Of a stretch of DNA of 40,265 bases, positions 8,226 to 16,659 are shown in pieces. Source of the DNA: Anaerolineae bacterium (GTDB lineage Bacteria; Chloroflexota; Anaerolineae; 4572-78; J111); the NCBI GenBank assembly GCA_016931895.1, contig JAFGDY010000156.1, positions 1-40,265 of the forward strand. The letters run 5' to 3'. Below the pieces are notes generated by a model. The model saw nothing but the letters and a program-made list of their open reading frames with translations. It was not told the DNA's origin and ran no database searches. Within the stretch, counting starts at the first letter, position 1. The number at the start of each line of letters is the position of its first letter. The translations under genes were made by a program, and so were the position numbers.

Positions 8226-8286
8226 GCCAAGTATAACACGTCCAGGTTAAACAAGGAAATTTTGCAGCCAACAGCATGCTTTTTTG

Positions 8287-8327
8287 AAAGCCAAATACCC
8301 TATCCAAAAGATAGGGTATTTGGCTTT
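8287..8327 (-). terminator. Strong hairpin terminator after the four-repeat protein
   Basis: AAAGCCAAATACCCTATC (8287-8304) pairs perfectly with GATAGGGTATTTGGCTTT (8310-8327) across a 5-base loop. It lies 39 bases past the stop of the minus-strand gene ending at 8366. The 3' run on that strand is TTT then CAAAAAAG, so the uridine tract is short and efficiency is uncertain. Confidence 0.7.
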
Positions 8328-8365
8328 AGACTTTTCAACAAAATCCAGGGTAAAGCATTAAATCA

Positions 8366-10276
8366 TTACTGGAGATTGGCGTTGATCACATCCTCGGGGA
8401 AAATCCAGTAATCAATCACGGCGTCACTGCGATTATCAACCCGCATATAGTAAACATTATTGCGATACACGCTGCCCCGCCAGAGCATTTCGCCGGTTTC
8501 GGGGTTGTCATCCCGGTTGACCACCCCGGCCTTGCCAAAACTGATAGCCCCGGCGCGATTATCGGGCGCCCAATCTCGTAGCCCCCGATCTTCATATAAT
8601 TCAAGGCTCACGTTGTACTTCCGGTTGCCGTCGTCGGGGGTAAAGACCAGGGTAAAGGTGGTGTCAATGCTGCCCGAGGCATTCACGTCGGCCCGGCTGA
8701 AACTATACCAACGCTCCTCGCCGGGGTTCAGTTGGCCCTGATTGATGCCCACTTCTAACGGCAGAGCGGCAAAAGGAGCCTTGCCGGGATCGGCAGTGCG
8801 CGCCACCAGCTTGGTTGGTTCGCCCAGTTCGGGGCGGTACACATCGCCGGTGTAGAGCCAATAGTCCATGGGAATATCATTATGGTTGCGCAGTTGAACA
8901 TAATATAAATCGTTATCCACCACCCAACCACTCCAGAATTTTTCGCCGGTGTCGGGATTGTCGTCCCGGAACACCACACTGCCGGCGCCGATGTTGGTAA
9001 TCTGGGAGTTGTCGCCGGGCGACCAGCCGTTAACGCCATTGGCGGTGAAAATGTCCATGTTCATGTGGTAAATCCGGTTGCCGTCATCCGGGGTGGTAAT
9101 CATGGTCAAGGCCATCGGTTCAAAACTCTGGTCGTCAAAATCGGTAATCTGGAATTTGTACCAGACCTCTCCATGCGCGGGCACGGTGCCCTTATTCAGG
9201 CCAAATTGCAAGGCTGTGGCTGCTTCCGGGGCTTCGCCTTGGGCAAAAACCCGTTTGGCCGGCGGCGGCGATTTGGGGCCAAGCTCGGGGTTCATTTCCA
9301 CTTTGTCAAATATATAATAATCAATGGGCATGTCCGAGCCATTTTCTACCGCCACTAAATAGGTGAGACCATTGACCAATGAGCCGCGCCAGATACGCTC
9401 GCCGGTATTGGGATCCCCGTCCCAGGAAACCAACGCTCCGGCCCCAAAGTTGGTCATTTTGCCGGTATCGCCACGTGTCCACACCCCCAGTTCACTCATA
9501 GGGAAGAGTTCAAAGTTGATATAATGCCGGCGATTGCCGTCGTCGGGGGTAAAGAACATGGTATAGGCCTGGTCTTTGAATTGATTCTTATTGGTGTAAT
9601 CAACGTAGGTGACGGCATACCAATAATTTGTATGCGGCTCCAGCGAGCCTTTGGTTACGCCAGGCATCAGGGCTGCGGGATTGACGGGGCTGGTGCCTAC
9701 ATCAGGAATGACCTCCGGTTTAGGCGGCTCCGGTTCACCCATGGCATAACGCACCACATCTTCGGTGAAAAGCCAATAATCAATGGCAATATCGTTGCCG
9801 TTTTCAATCATTACATAATAGGTTTTATTGCCGTCAAGCCAGCCGTGCCAAAATAATTCGCCGGTTTCGGGGTTGCCATCGCGGTCAACCACCGCTGCCG
9901 CGCCAAAATTATTCATCCGGCTGGTGTCGCCCTGAAAGAAGTTTTGTAATTGCCCTTCTTCAAATAATTCCAGGGAAACATGGTAGCGGCGATTACCATC
10001 ATCGGGGGTGAACATTAAAGTGAGGGATTTTTCCAGGCTGATTGAACGCCCATAGGGGTCCGGGTTGTACTTGAACCAGCGTTGTTCGCCTGGAGCCAAA
10101 ACGCCGGTATTGGCCCCTTCGGCCAAAGTAACCGCGGAAAAGGGCGTGCCGCCGGTGACCGTAGCCGCCGAGGTAAAGAGGATGACCAATAATACCGCGG
10201 CCACCGCAAAAACACCGGCCATCAGAAACAAAAAACTTTTGAGCGAAATAAATGAAGCTGTATGTTGTTGTAACAT
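8366..10276 (-). CDS. Membrane-anchored protein with four PPC-like repeats
   Basis: A protein of 636 residues. A hydrophobic segment at about residues 14-36 acts as signal anchor or signal peptide, so the remainder is extracytoplasmic. Four repeats of about 130 residues follow. Each opens with a GxLxPGExxWY-like strand (GVLAPGEQRWFKYN, GSLEPHTNYWYAV, GTVPAHGEVWYKF, GQLNPGEERWYSF). Each contains an almost invariant TPDDGNRxY, then NPxTGExxWxG, and closes with YYVxxxNxxDxxIDYWxF. The opening strand resembles PPC beta-sandwich domains often attached to secreted peptidases. No catalytic domain is present. The start is well supported: AAGGAGG (complement of 10287-10293) lies 10 bases before the ATG. 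Function unknown; a cell-surface or matrix role is an inference. Confidence 0.85.
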   Translation of the reverse strand: MLQQHTASFISLKSFLFLMAGVFAVAAVLLVILFTSAATVTGGTPFSAVTLAEGANTGVLAPGEQRWFKYNPDPYGRSISLEKSLTLMFTPDDGNRRYHVSLELFEEGQLQNFFQGDTSRMNNFGAAAVVDRDGNPETGELFWHGWLDGNKTYYVMIENGNDIAIDYWLFTEDVVRYAMGEPEPPKPEVIPDVGTSPVNPAALMPGVTKGSLEPHTNYWYAVTYVDYTNKNQFKDQAYTMFFTPDDGNRRHYINFELFPMSELGVWTRGDTGKMTNFGAGALVSWDGDPNTGERIWRGSLVNGLTYLVAVENGSDMPIDYYIFDKVEMNPELGPKSPPPAKRVFAQGEAPEAATALQFGLNKGTVPAHGEVWYKFQITDFDDQSFEPMALTMITTPDDGNRIYHMNMDIFTANGVNGWSPGDNSQITNIGAGSVVFRDDNPDTGEKFWSGWVVDNDLYYVQLRNHNDIPMDYWLYTGDVYRPELGEPTKLVARTADPGKAPFAALPLEVGINQGQLNPGEERWYSFSRADVNASGSIDTTFTLVFTPDDGNRKYNVSLELYEDRGLRDWAPDNRAGAISFGKAGVVNRDDNPETGEMLWRGSVYRNNVYYMRVDNRSDAVIDYWIFPEDVINANLQ

Positions 10277-10479
10277 GATAGTTGAACCTCCTTACAACTA
10301 TGTACGATGACGAGCTATCACAAATTAAAGCCCACACCAGGATTGAGATATAGAAGTATAGGGGGTCCCATCGCTCACTGCTTTTTGATCTGATTGTTAA
10401 GGAACAGGTTGCTTTGGGGTGCTAACCTGACTTGTAGTTAAGAGCAAGCCAACGAGAGTGCCCCCAACGTTATGCCTTG

Positions 10480-10509
10480 AGTATACCGCATTAATGAGCT
10501 TAACGTCAA
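10480..10509 (-). promoter_or_regulatory. Sigma-70-type promoter for the four-repeat protein
   Basis: On the minus strand TTGACG (complement of 10504-10509) and TATACT (complement of 10480-10485) are 18 bases apart. Transcription would begin near 10473, giving a leader of roughly 200 bases before the ATG at 10276. I saw no recognisable riboswitch in that leader. Confidence 0.5.
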
Positions 10510-10565
10510 TGGGAACGTTGCCCTACTCCTGATTACGTTTTAATTACAATATAATCCTCAAGGGA

Positions 10566-11285
10566 TTAACTTGGCTGGAAGCGGAAAAAGTACCACACCC
10601 TGTTTTCGGCGTCCATATTCACCGGGTAGGTATCCGATACCTGTTTGCCGTCGGGCGTTTCCAGGTGAAACAGCCAGGTGCCGGTCACGTAGCCGCTCAA
10701 CGGTTCAAGCTTGGTGTTGCCGCTTTTGATAACATCACTGGGAGGGGTGTAGCCTGTTTGTTCCTTCGCGGAGAGTTCGGACTTGGTGACCACGCCCAGG
10801 GGGTCTATGCCCACTACGCGCAAGCCGGGTATCCAGTTGCCGTTGTGGTCTTGAATGGCCACCATGATTGACAAAAGCGTAGACTCGGTTGGTTGGCTGT
10901 AATTTTCAGCTAATTGATACTCCCACTTGGGCGCAGGCGGTTCTGCCGGAGGGGGAGTGTTGGTGGGGGGCTGAGGGGGAGCCGGGGTATTGGTAGGGGC
11001 AGGGGTCGGCGTATCGGTTGCGGCAGGCGTGGGGGTGGCGGTGGGCGCAGGCGGCGTGGCGGTGTTGGTGGGGATAGGGGTGAAGGTAGGGGTGGCGGTA
11101 TGGATTGGCGTGGGGGTGACCGGCAGGGTAAGCGTAAACGTGGGCTGAAGGGTACGGGTAATTTCTGGGGTAGACTCAATCGCATCTGCCAATAACCGAT
11201 CAAAGGGGGAGGCCAGGGTACAGGCCAAAGTGGGAACAATAATAAATAAGATTATCAGCGTGTTTTTTAAACGATGTTGCTTCAA
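10566..11285 (-). CDS. Thr-Pro-rich membrane-anchored or lipid-linked envelope protein
   Basis: A protein of 239 residues if it starts at the TTG at 11285, which is preceded by AGAGGAA and lies 10 bases after the stop of the upstream permease gene. A longer frame opening at 11345 would overlap that permease. The N-terminus is a signal peptide ending VPTLAC, a weak lipobox. It is followed by about 75 residues of Thr-Pro-Ala linker of the type common in Chloroflexota secreted proteins. The C-terminal 110 residues form a compact domain (from KWEYQLAENYS to WYFFRFQ) that I do not recognise. Its place at the end of the nucleoside transporter operon may be incidental. Confidence 0.75.
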   Translation of the reverse strand: MKQHRLKNTLIILFIIVPTLACTLASPFDRLLADAIESTPEITRTLQPTFTLTLPVTPTPIHTATPTFTPIPTNTATPPAPTATPTPAATDTPTPAPTNTPAPPQPPTNTPPPAEPPAPKWEYQLAENYSQPTESTLLSIMVAIQDHNGNWIPGLRVVGIDPLGVVTKSELSAKEQTGYTPPSDVIKSGNTKLEPLSGYVTGTWLFHLETPDGKQVSDTYPVNMDAENRVWYFFRFQPS

Positions 11286-11295
11286 GAATATTCCT

Positions 11296-12570
11296 CTATT
11301 TCTCGTAGGGGATGCCGTCTGCGGCCGGAGGAGTGGCCCGGCCAATCACGCCGGCCACGGCAATAATGGTGGCCAGATAGGGGGCCATCAACAAAAATTC
11401 AGAGGGGATAGGCACATTCAAAATTTGCAGCTTGGTTTGCAAGGAGTCGGCAAAGCCAAAAATCAGCGACGCGCCAAACGCGCCAAAGGGCGTCCACTTG
11501 CCAAAAATCATGGCGGCCAAACCAATGTAACCCTTACCCGCGGTCATCACTTCGTCAAAACGCCCCACCGAACCAATGGTAAAGTACGCGCCGCCCACCC
11601 CGGCCACCGCCCCGCTCAGGAGCACATTAATATAGCGCATATTAAATACGTTAATGCCCAGCGTGTCGGCGGCTTTGGGATGCTCGCCCACGGCCCGGGT
11701 GCGCAAGCCCCACCGGGTATAAAACAGCATAAAGTGAATGGCAAACATTAACCCAAACAACAGGTAAACAATCAGGTTGTTTTCAAACAAAACCGGGCCA
11801 ATGATGGGTATTCGGGATAACAGCGGGATAGCAATCGGCTGGAAGGTGCCGGGGTTGTTCAACTCCTGGTACTTTTCTAAAAAGCGGCTGGCCAGGTAAC
11901 TGGTTAAACCCACGGCCAGGATATTGATCACCACCCCGCTGATAATTTGATCAACCTTGTATTTAACCGAAAGCAGGCCGTGCAGGGCGGCCATTAACAC
12001 GCCAATGGATATTCCCCCCAACAAACCAAGATACAAATTGCCGGTGACACTGCCCACCAGGGTAGACATGAACGCCGAAGAGAGCATCATGCCTTCAATG
12101 GCAATATTCACCACCCCGGCTCGCTCAGACAATACGCCGCTAAACCCGCCCAAAGCAATGGGCGTGGCCAGCAGCAAGGTGGTTTTGAGAATGCCGGTCA
12201 GGTTGAAGGCATTGTCTCGCGCGGCCCAGGTGAGAAAAGCGATCACAAACATCAACACCACCAAGCCCAGCATAACCTCGGTGGCCCGGCCAAAACCGCG
12301 CACCAGTTGGTATGCGCCCAAGCCCAGGCAAATCAGCCCGGCGGCAATGATGGCCATTTGCGTGGGTAAAATCAACGGCGGCAGTGAAATCACCTCAACC
12401 CTGGTAAAGGTGTTCAAGCCAAACTCTGTTTTTTGGGCAACGGTTGTGCCGGGCAAGAAAAAGGCAAAAATCAAGAGGCCCAAAATCACAAAGGTTACGC
12501 CCATGCCTATCATCCGCCCTTTAGAAACAACCCTGGTTCTGTTACCTGTGGTCATGGTCATAACACTCAT
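11296..12570 (-). CDS. Nucleoside-type ABC transporter permease (NupQ/YufQ-like)
   Basis: A permease of 424 residues in the BPD_transp_2 family, the second transmembrane subunit of a BMP-type nucleoside importer. The family core begins at LLLATPIALGGFSGVLSERAG, and VVNIAIEGMML is diagnostic; VKYKVDQIISGVVINI and RAVGEHPKAADTLGI follow. The first 110 residues add extra helices. The ATG at 12570 was chosen over a TTG at 12585 because GGGGAGGTT precedes it by 4-5 bases and it starts two bases after the stop of the other permease, as in a coupled operon. It transports with the upstream permease, the double ATPase and the BMP lipoprotein. Confidence 0.9.
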   Translation of the reverse strand: MSVMTMTTGNRTRVVSKGRMIGMGVTFVILGLLIFAFFLPGTTVAQKTEFGLNTFTRVEVISLPPLILPTQMAIIAAGLICLGLGAYQLVRGFGRATEVMLGLVVLMFVIAFLTWAARDNAFNLTGILKTTLLLATPIALGGFSGVLSERAGVVNIAIEGMMLSSAFMSTLVGSVTGNLYLGLLGGISIGVLMAALHGLLSVKYKVDQIISGVVINILAVGLTSYLASRFLEKYQELNNPGTFQPIAIPLLSRIPIIGPVLFENNLIVYLLFGLMFAIHFMLFYTRWGLRTRAVGEHPKAADTLGINVFNMRYINVLLSGAVAGVGGAYFTIGSVGRFDEVMTAGKGYIGLAAMIFGKWTPFGAFGASLIFGFADSLQTKLQILNVPIPSEFLLMAPYLATIIAVAGVIGRATPPAADGIPYEK

Positions 12571-12572
12571 TT

Positions 12573-13823
12573 TTAACCTCCCCAACCCCGGGTAAACACT
12601 TCACCGCCTGCTTCGCGCCTGATCCGGATGCGGTATATGGAACGCACGATGGCCGGCGCAGCCACAAAAATAATGACCAATGCTTGAATAATGGAGATGA
12701 TGTCAATAGGGATGCCGGCGTAAGATTGCATGCCGGTGGCTCCGCTGCGCAAAAACCCAAACAGCAGCGCCGCCAGCACCACCCCCGCCGGATGGCTTTT
12801 GCCCAACAGGGCCAAAGCAATGCTGTCAAAGCCGTAACCCGAAGAAAAGGCTGAAGCCAGGTTATGATTCAAGCCCAACACCTCGTTGGCCCCGGCCATT
12901 CCGGCCAGCGCGCCGGAGATGCCCATGGCCAGCACAAAGTTTTTGGTGATGTTCATCCCCGCGTATTTGGCCGCGCTGGGGTTAGCTCCCACCGTCCGAA
13001 TTTCAAAACCCAGGGTGGATTTGAACAGCAGCCAATACACCACCCAGGCCATGAACAGGGCCAGGAAAAAACCGGCGTGAAAACGGATCGGGTCGGCAAA
13101 AAATTTGGGCAGATAAGCCGAAGGCAAAATATCGGGGCTGATGGGGTTATAACCAGGCCGCATCATGGGGCCATGTAACAGCCAATCGGCCAGGCGGTAA
13201 GCCATATAGTTCATCATGATGGTGGTAATCACCTCGTGCGCGCCGGTTTTGGCTTTGAGAAAACCGGGCACCGCCCCCCACAAGCCTGCCCCCACCATAG
13301 CCCCCAATAAAGCCAGGGGCAGGTGAAAAATCCAGGGCAATCCAATGGAATAACCAATCCACACCGCGCAAATGGCGCCAATGAATAATTGGCCCTCGGC
13401 CCCAATGTTAAACAACCCACAGCGGAAACCAAACGCCACGGCCAATCCCGCAAAGATATAGGGCGTAGAGGCCACCAAACTCTCCGATAACGGCCAAAAA
13501 GCCAGCCGCAGTCTATTCGGGTCGCCGCTGACCAGGGCGTTGACCATCCTGACCGGGTCGCCAAAACTGCTTCTAAACAACGACACGTAAGCCGTGACCA
13601 CGCTGTTACCTATGGCCGCCACAGCCGCCAGGGGCGCGTTAAAAAAATTGCCCAACGCGGCCAACACCACCGGGTCGGTGAGGGCAATAAAAATAGCGCC
13701 CACAATCAGGGCGGTGATAATGGCCAACAGGGGCAACAGCAACGCTTCACCCAGGGAACCGGCCACAAATGGGTTGAGCGCCCGTTTAAAAATGTCACCG
13801 TAGCTACGTTTTTTCTCGGTCAA
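12573..13823 (-). CDS. Nucleoside-type ABC transporter permease (NupP/YufP-like)
   Basis: A permease of 416 residues in the BPD_transp_2 family. Characteristic segments are FRCGLFNIGAEGQLFIGAI, KTGAHEVITTIMMNYMAY and RTVGANPSAAKYAGMNI, as in YufP/NupP-type subunits of purine-nucleoside importers. The start is TTG at 13823, with AAAGGGAG about 9 bases upstream. That Shine-Dalgarno overlaps the left copy (13835-13844) of a 10-base direct repeat bordering a small inserted element. The element separates this gene from the ATPase gene, which lies 135 bases upstream; without it the two would be 15-16 bases apart. Confidence 0.9.
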   Translation of the reverse strand: MTEKKRSYGDIFKRALNPFVAGSLGEALLLPLLAIITALIVGAIFIALTDPVVLAALGNFFNAPLAAVAAIGNSVVTAYVSLFRSSFGDPVRMVNALVSGDPNRLRLAFWPLSESLVASTPYIFAGLAVAFGFRCGLFNIGAEGQLFIGAICAVWIGYSIGLPWIFHLPLALLGAMVGAGLWGAVPGFLKAKTGAHEVITTIMMNYMAYRLADWLLHGPMMRPGYNPISPDILPSAYLPKFFADPIRFHAGFFLALFMAWVVYWLLFKSTLGFEIRTVGANPSAAKYAGMNITKNFVLAMGISGALAGMAGANEVLGLNHNLASAFSSGYGFDSIALALLGKSHPAGVVLAALLFGFLRSGATGMQSYAGIPIDIISIIQALVIIFVAAPAIVRSIYRIRIRREAGGEVFTRGWGG

Positions 13824-13834
13824 GGTGGGTTACT

Positions 13835-13963
13835 CCCTTTCATAAGGGTGTGTTTCATTTGAGTTGAGACTACCCCTGGAGTGCGGAATTTATTCCGCTT
13901 TTTGGCAGAGGCAAAATGAATTTCTGCACTCCTTCAACTGATTTGAAGCACACCCCTTTCATA
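13835..13963. mobile_element. MITE-like element in the nucleoside transporter operon, with direct-repeat borders
   Basis: CCCTTTCATA occurs at 13835-13844 and again at 13954-13963. Between them lies an imperfect inverted repeat of about 22 bases: GGGTGTGTTTCATTTGAGTTGA at the left (13846-13867) against the complement of the stretch at 13934-13955. A second inverted pair (GGAGTGC at 13878-13884, GCACTCC at 13926-13932) and a short hairpin GCGGAAT/ATTCCGC (13883-13898) are nested inside. The structure is that of a small non-autonomous transposon with a 10-base target duplication. Confidence 0.7.
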
Positions 13964-15530
13964 GAGCCGGGTTGAACTCCTCGTCCTCTGCGGCCGCCTC
14001 GCGGGCCAGGTCTTCGGCCGTTGGTTTAATGCCGGCCATTAACAGGCCCAGATGATTTTTGCTGGTGCCGTGCGCGAGAACGGTGTCAATGATCCGGCCT
14101 TTGTACATCACGGCAATCCGGTCGGCCAGGGCCATGATTTCATTTAATTCCGATGAAACAAGCAGCACGGCGCAGCCATCGTCGCGCTTTTCAATCACCC
14201 GGCGGTGAATATATTCAATTGAGCCAACATCCAGGCCTCGCGTGGGCTGGCTGGCGATCAATAATTTGATGGGCCGGCTAAACTCGCGGGCCACAATCAC
14301 TTTTTGCTGGTTGCCGCCGGAAAGGTTAGAGGTCGGCACCTCGATACTTGGCGTGCGCACGTCAAACTGCTTCACCCGTTCCTGCGCCGCCCGGTAAATT
14401 GGCTCGCGTTGCAGCACAATGCCTTTGGCAAACGGCGGCAAGTAGTAGGTATTTAACACCAGGTTATCGGCCACCGGATAGGACATCACCAGCCCATCCC
14501 GCTGGCGGTCTTCGGGCACGTGGGCCGAGCCCAACTCGGTAATGTGACGTGGTGAAGCATTGGTGCAATCCTGGCCATTAATGCTAATCTGGCCGCTAAC
14601 TACTTTACGCAAGCCGGTCAACGCTTCAACCAGTTGCGTTTGGCCGTTGCCCTGCACCCCGGCAATACCCAGCACCTCACCGGCTTTCACCGCAAAAGTA
14701 ACGCCGTCAACCACCTTGTTCATCTGGTCGTCGGCCACGGCCAGGTCTTTAACATCCAGCACCACCTCGCCGGGCCGGGCCGGTTCTTTATGCACAATTA
14801 ATTCCACCGGGCGGCCCACCATCATTTCGGCCAATTTCACTTCGTTGGCTTCTTGAGGGGTTGTGCTCCCCACAACCTGGCCCTGGCGCAACACGGTTAT
14901 GCGGTCGGCAATTTCCAAAACTTCCCGCAGCTTATGGGTAATAAAAATAATTGACTTGCCTTGAGCTACCAGGGAATGTAGCACCTCAAATAAATCGTCG
15001 GCCTCCTGGGGAGTCAACACAGCGGTGGGTTCGTCAAGAATCAAAATGTCGGCGCTGCGATACAAGAGTTTGATAATTTCAACGCGCTGTTGCACCCCAA
15101 CCGGAATATCCTCAACCGTGGCATTGGGGTCAACGGCCAGGCCATACTGTTGAGAAATGGTGTTTATTTTTTCCGCCGCAATTTTACGGTCAAGCACGAG
15201 CCCGTTTTTGAGGGACTCCACGCCTAACATCACATTTTCCGTAACCGTTAAAACGGGCACCAACATAAAGTGCTGATGCACCATCCCAATTCCCAACGCA
15301 ATCGCATCATTTGGCTCTTTGATGTTGGCCTTTTGACCACGCACGATGATTTCACCCTCGTCGGGATCGTACAAGCCGTACAAGATATTCATGAGCGTGG
15401 TTTTGCCCGCGCCGTTTTCACCCAACAACACGTGAATTTCACCCTGTTCCAGGGTCAAATCAATCCGGTCGTTGGCCAAAACGCCGGGGAAACGTTTGGT
15501 GATATTATGCAATTCCAGAATAGGCGGCAT
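13959..15530 (-). CDS. Nucleoside/simple-sugar-type ABC transporter ATPase with two ATPase domains (NupO/YufO-like)
   Basis: A 523-residue ATPase with two fused ABC domains. Domain 1 has Walker A GENGAGKTT (37-45), a signature region IPVGVQQRVEI and Walker B ILILDEPTAVLTPQE. Domain 2 has the shortened P-loop GVQGNGQTQL typical of the degenerate half of RbsA-like ATPases, signature LSGGNQQKV and LLIASQPTRGLD in place of a normal Walker B with DEP. Such proteins energise BMP-type nucleoside importers. The ATG at 15530 is preceded by GGAGTAACCT. Between this gene and the binding-protein gene upstream lies a strong hairpin with a T-run, likely reducing expression of the ATPase relative to the binding protein. 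Confidence 0.9.
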   Translation of the reverse strand: MPPILELHNITKRFPGVLANDRIDLTLEQGEIHVLLGENGAGKTTLMNILYGLYDPDEGEIIVRGQKANIKEPNDAIALGIGMVHQHFMLVPVLTVTENVMLGVESLKNGLVLDRKIAAEKINTISQQYGLAVDPNATVEDIPVGVQQRVEIIKLLYRSADILILDEPTAVLTPQEADDLFEVLHSLVAQGKSIIFITHKLREVLEIADRITVLRQGQVVGSTTPQEANEVKLAEMMVGRPVELIVHKEPARPGEVVLDVKDLAVADDQMNKVVDGVTFAVKAGEVLGIAGVQGNGQTQLVEALTGLRKVVSGQISINGQDCTNASPRHITELGSAHVPEDRQRDGLVMSYPVADNLVLNTYYLPPFAKGIVLQREPIYRAAQERVKQFDVRTPSIEVPTSNLSGGNQQKVIVAREFSRPIKLLIASQPTRGLDVGSIEYIHRRVIEKRDDGCAVLLVSSELNEIMALADRIAVMYKGRIIDTVLAHGTSKNHLGLLMAGIKPTAEDLAREAAAEDEEFNPAL

Positions 15531-15574
15531 AGGTTACTCCAAAACTTGGGCCAAACTGGTTGATAATTTGCCCT

Positions 15575-15619
15575 ATAAAAAACTTGGGCGGTATTATTGG
15601 CCAATAATACCGCCCAAGT
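15575..15619 (-). terminator. Perfect 38-base palindrome with T-run between binding-protein and ATPase genes
   Basis: ACTTGGGCGGTATTATTGG (15582-15600) is followed with no spacer by its exact complement (15601-15619). On the minus strand the stem is followed by TTTTTTATAGGG, a proper intrinsic-terminator tract. It sits 12 bases after the stop of the BMP lipoprotein gene and 50 bases before the ATPase gene. An intercistronic terminator or attenuator that favours the binding protein is the likely role. Confidence 0.8.
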
Positions 15620-15630
15620 GAAAAACCTGC

Positions 15631-16659
15631 TTATTTCAGATAATCTGCCACTTTAATGTTGCCGGCGGCAATTTCCTTGCTCAAAGTTTCCAACTCAGCC
15701 TTAACCTCGGCCGAAACTTTGTCTTCAAAGTTATGGAGGGGGGCCAGGCCCACGCCGCCGTTTTCGAGCGTGCCCACAATAACGCCGCCTTCAAAATTGC
15801 CGTCTATGGCTTGTTTGATGGCATCTTTGGTGGTCACGTTCATGTTCTTCAATACGCTGGAGAGGATGTAATCTTGATACTCAGGCGCGGTATCGTACCA
15901 GTCGGCGTCCACGCCAATAACCTTAAGGCCACGCTCTTTGGCTACCGCCGCCGCGCCCAGGCCGGCCGGGCCGGCTACAGGCAGCAAAATGTCGGCGCCT
16001 TCGTCGGCCAGGGACTCGGAGGCTTTTTTGCCATCTTCGGCGCTTTCAAAGTTGTTGATGAAAAGGCCCTCGGCGCCATCCCAGCCCAACACTTCAACGC
16101 TGGCCCCTTTTTGCTGATTGTAATAGTTCGCCCCGGCCAGGAAACCGTCCATAAAAACCGTTACCGGCGGGATAGCGATACCGCCCCAGGTGCCAATTTT
16201 TCCCGTTTCGGTTTGTGAAGCGGCCAGGTAACCGGCCAGAAAAGCGGCCTCATCGGTATTGAACACCTGCCCCAGCACGTTGGAGATGGTCGGGTCATAG
16301 GCAAAGTCTACAATGGTAAAGGGCACTTCAGGATTTTGCTCGGCATACTTTTGGGTGGCGTCGCCCAGCAGGAAGCCAACGGTGATGATGATGCCACAAT
16401 CTTCCTGAATAAATTGGGTGATGTTTTTGTCGTAGTCGGTTTGTTGTTGCGACTCTAAATATTTGCCCTCGATGTCAAACTCGGCCACCGCCTCTTCCAC
16501 CCCTTTCCAGGCGGTGGCGTTAAAGGATTTGTCATCAATCCCACCGGTGTCGGTGACCTGGCAGGCTTTGAACTTGCCGCCGCCGGCCTGGCCGCAAGCC
16601 GTCAAGACCAGGGTCAGGATAACGATCAAACTTACCAAAATAAATATTGACTTTCTCAT
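15631..16659 (-). CDS. BMP-family nucleoside-binding lipoprotein (PnrA/BmpA type)
   Basis: This is the extracytoplasmic binding lipoprotein of the importer, 342 residues. The signal peptide ends in LVLTAC with lipidated Cys22. The Bmp domain opens with CQVTDTGGIDDKSFNATAWKG and contains FLAGYLAA, GTWGGIAIPPVTVFMDGFLAG and VIGVDADWYDTAP, all characteristic of PnrA-like purine-nucleoside receptors. The ATG at 16659 has GGAGGAAG about 6 bases upstream; an in-frame ATG at 16674 lies before that site and is unlikely. A near-consensus promoter at 17010-17038 predicts a leader of over 340 bases. That leader contains two hairpins and an inserted 85-base element. Nucleoside is the expected ligand; simple sugars or autoinducers are less likely. 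Confidence 0.9.
   Translation of the reverse strand: MRKSIFILVSLIVILTLVLTACGQAGGGKFKACQVTDTGGIDDKSFNATAWKGVEEAVAEFDIEGKYLESQQQTDYDKNITQFIQEDCGIIITVGFLLGDATQKYAEQNPEVPFTIVDFAYDPTISNVLGQVFNTDEAAFLAGYLAASQTETGKIGTWGGIAIPPVTVFMDGFLAGANYYNQQKGASVEVLGWDGAEGLFINNFESAEDGKKASESLADEGADILLPVAGPAGLGAAAVAKERGLKVIGVDADWYDTAPEYQDYILSSVLKNMNVTTKDAIKQAIDGNFEGGVIVGTLENGGVGLAPLHNFEDKVSAEVKAELETLSKEIAAGNIKVADYLK

Noticed and set aside
10297-10473. Riboswitch in the leader of the four-repeat protein
   Set aside because: No conserved core of a known class was recognised and the sequence shows no strong multi-stem design.
11957-12595. Open frame of 212 codons on the plus strand
   Set aside because: It is a shadow of the nucleoside permease gene; its composition reflects the reverse complement of membrane-helix codons.
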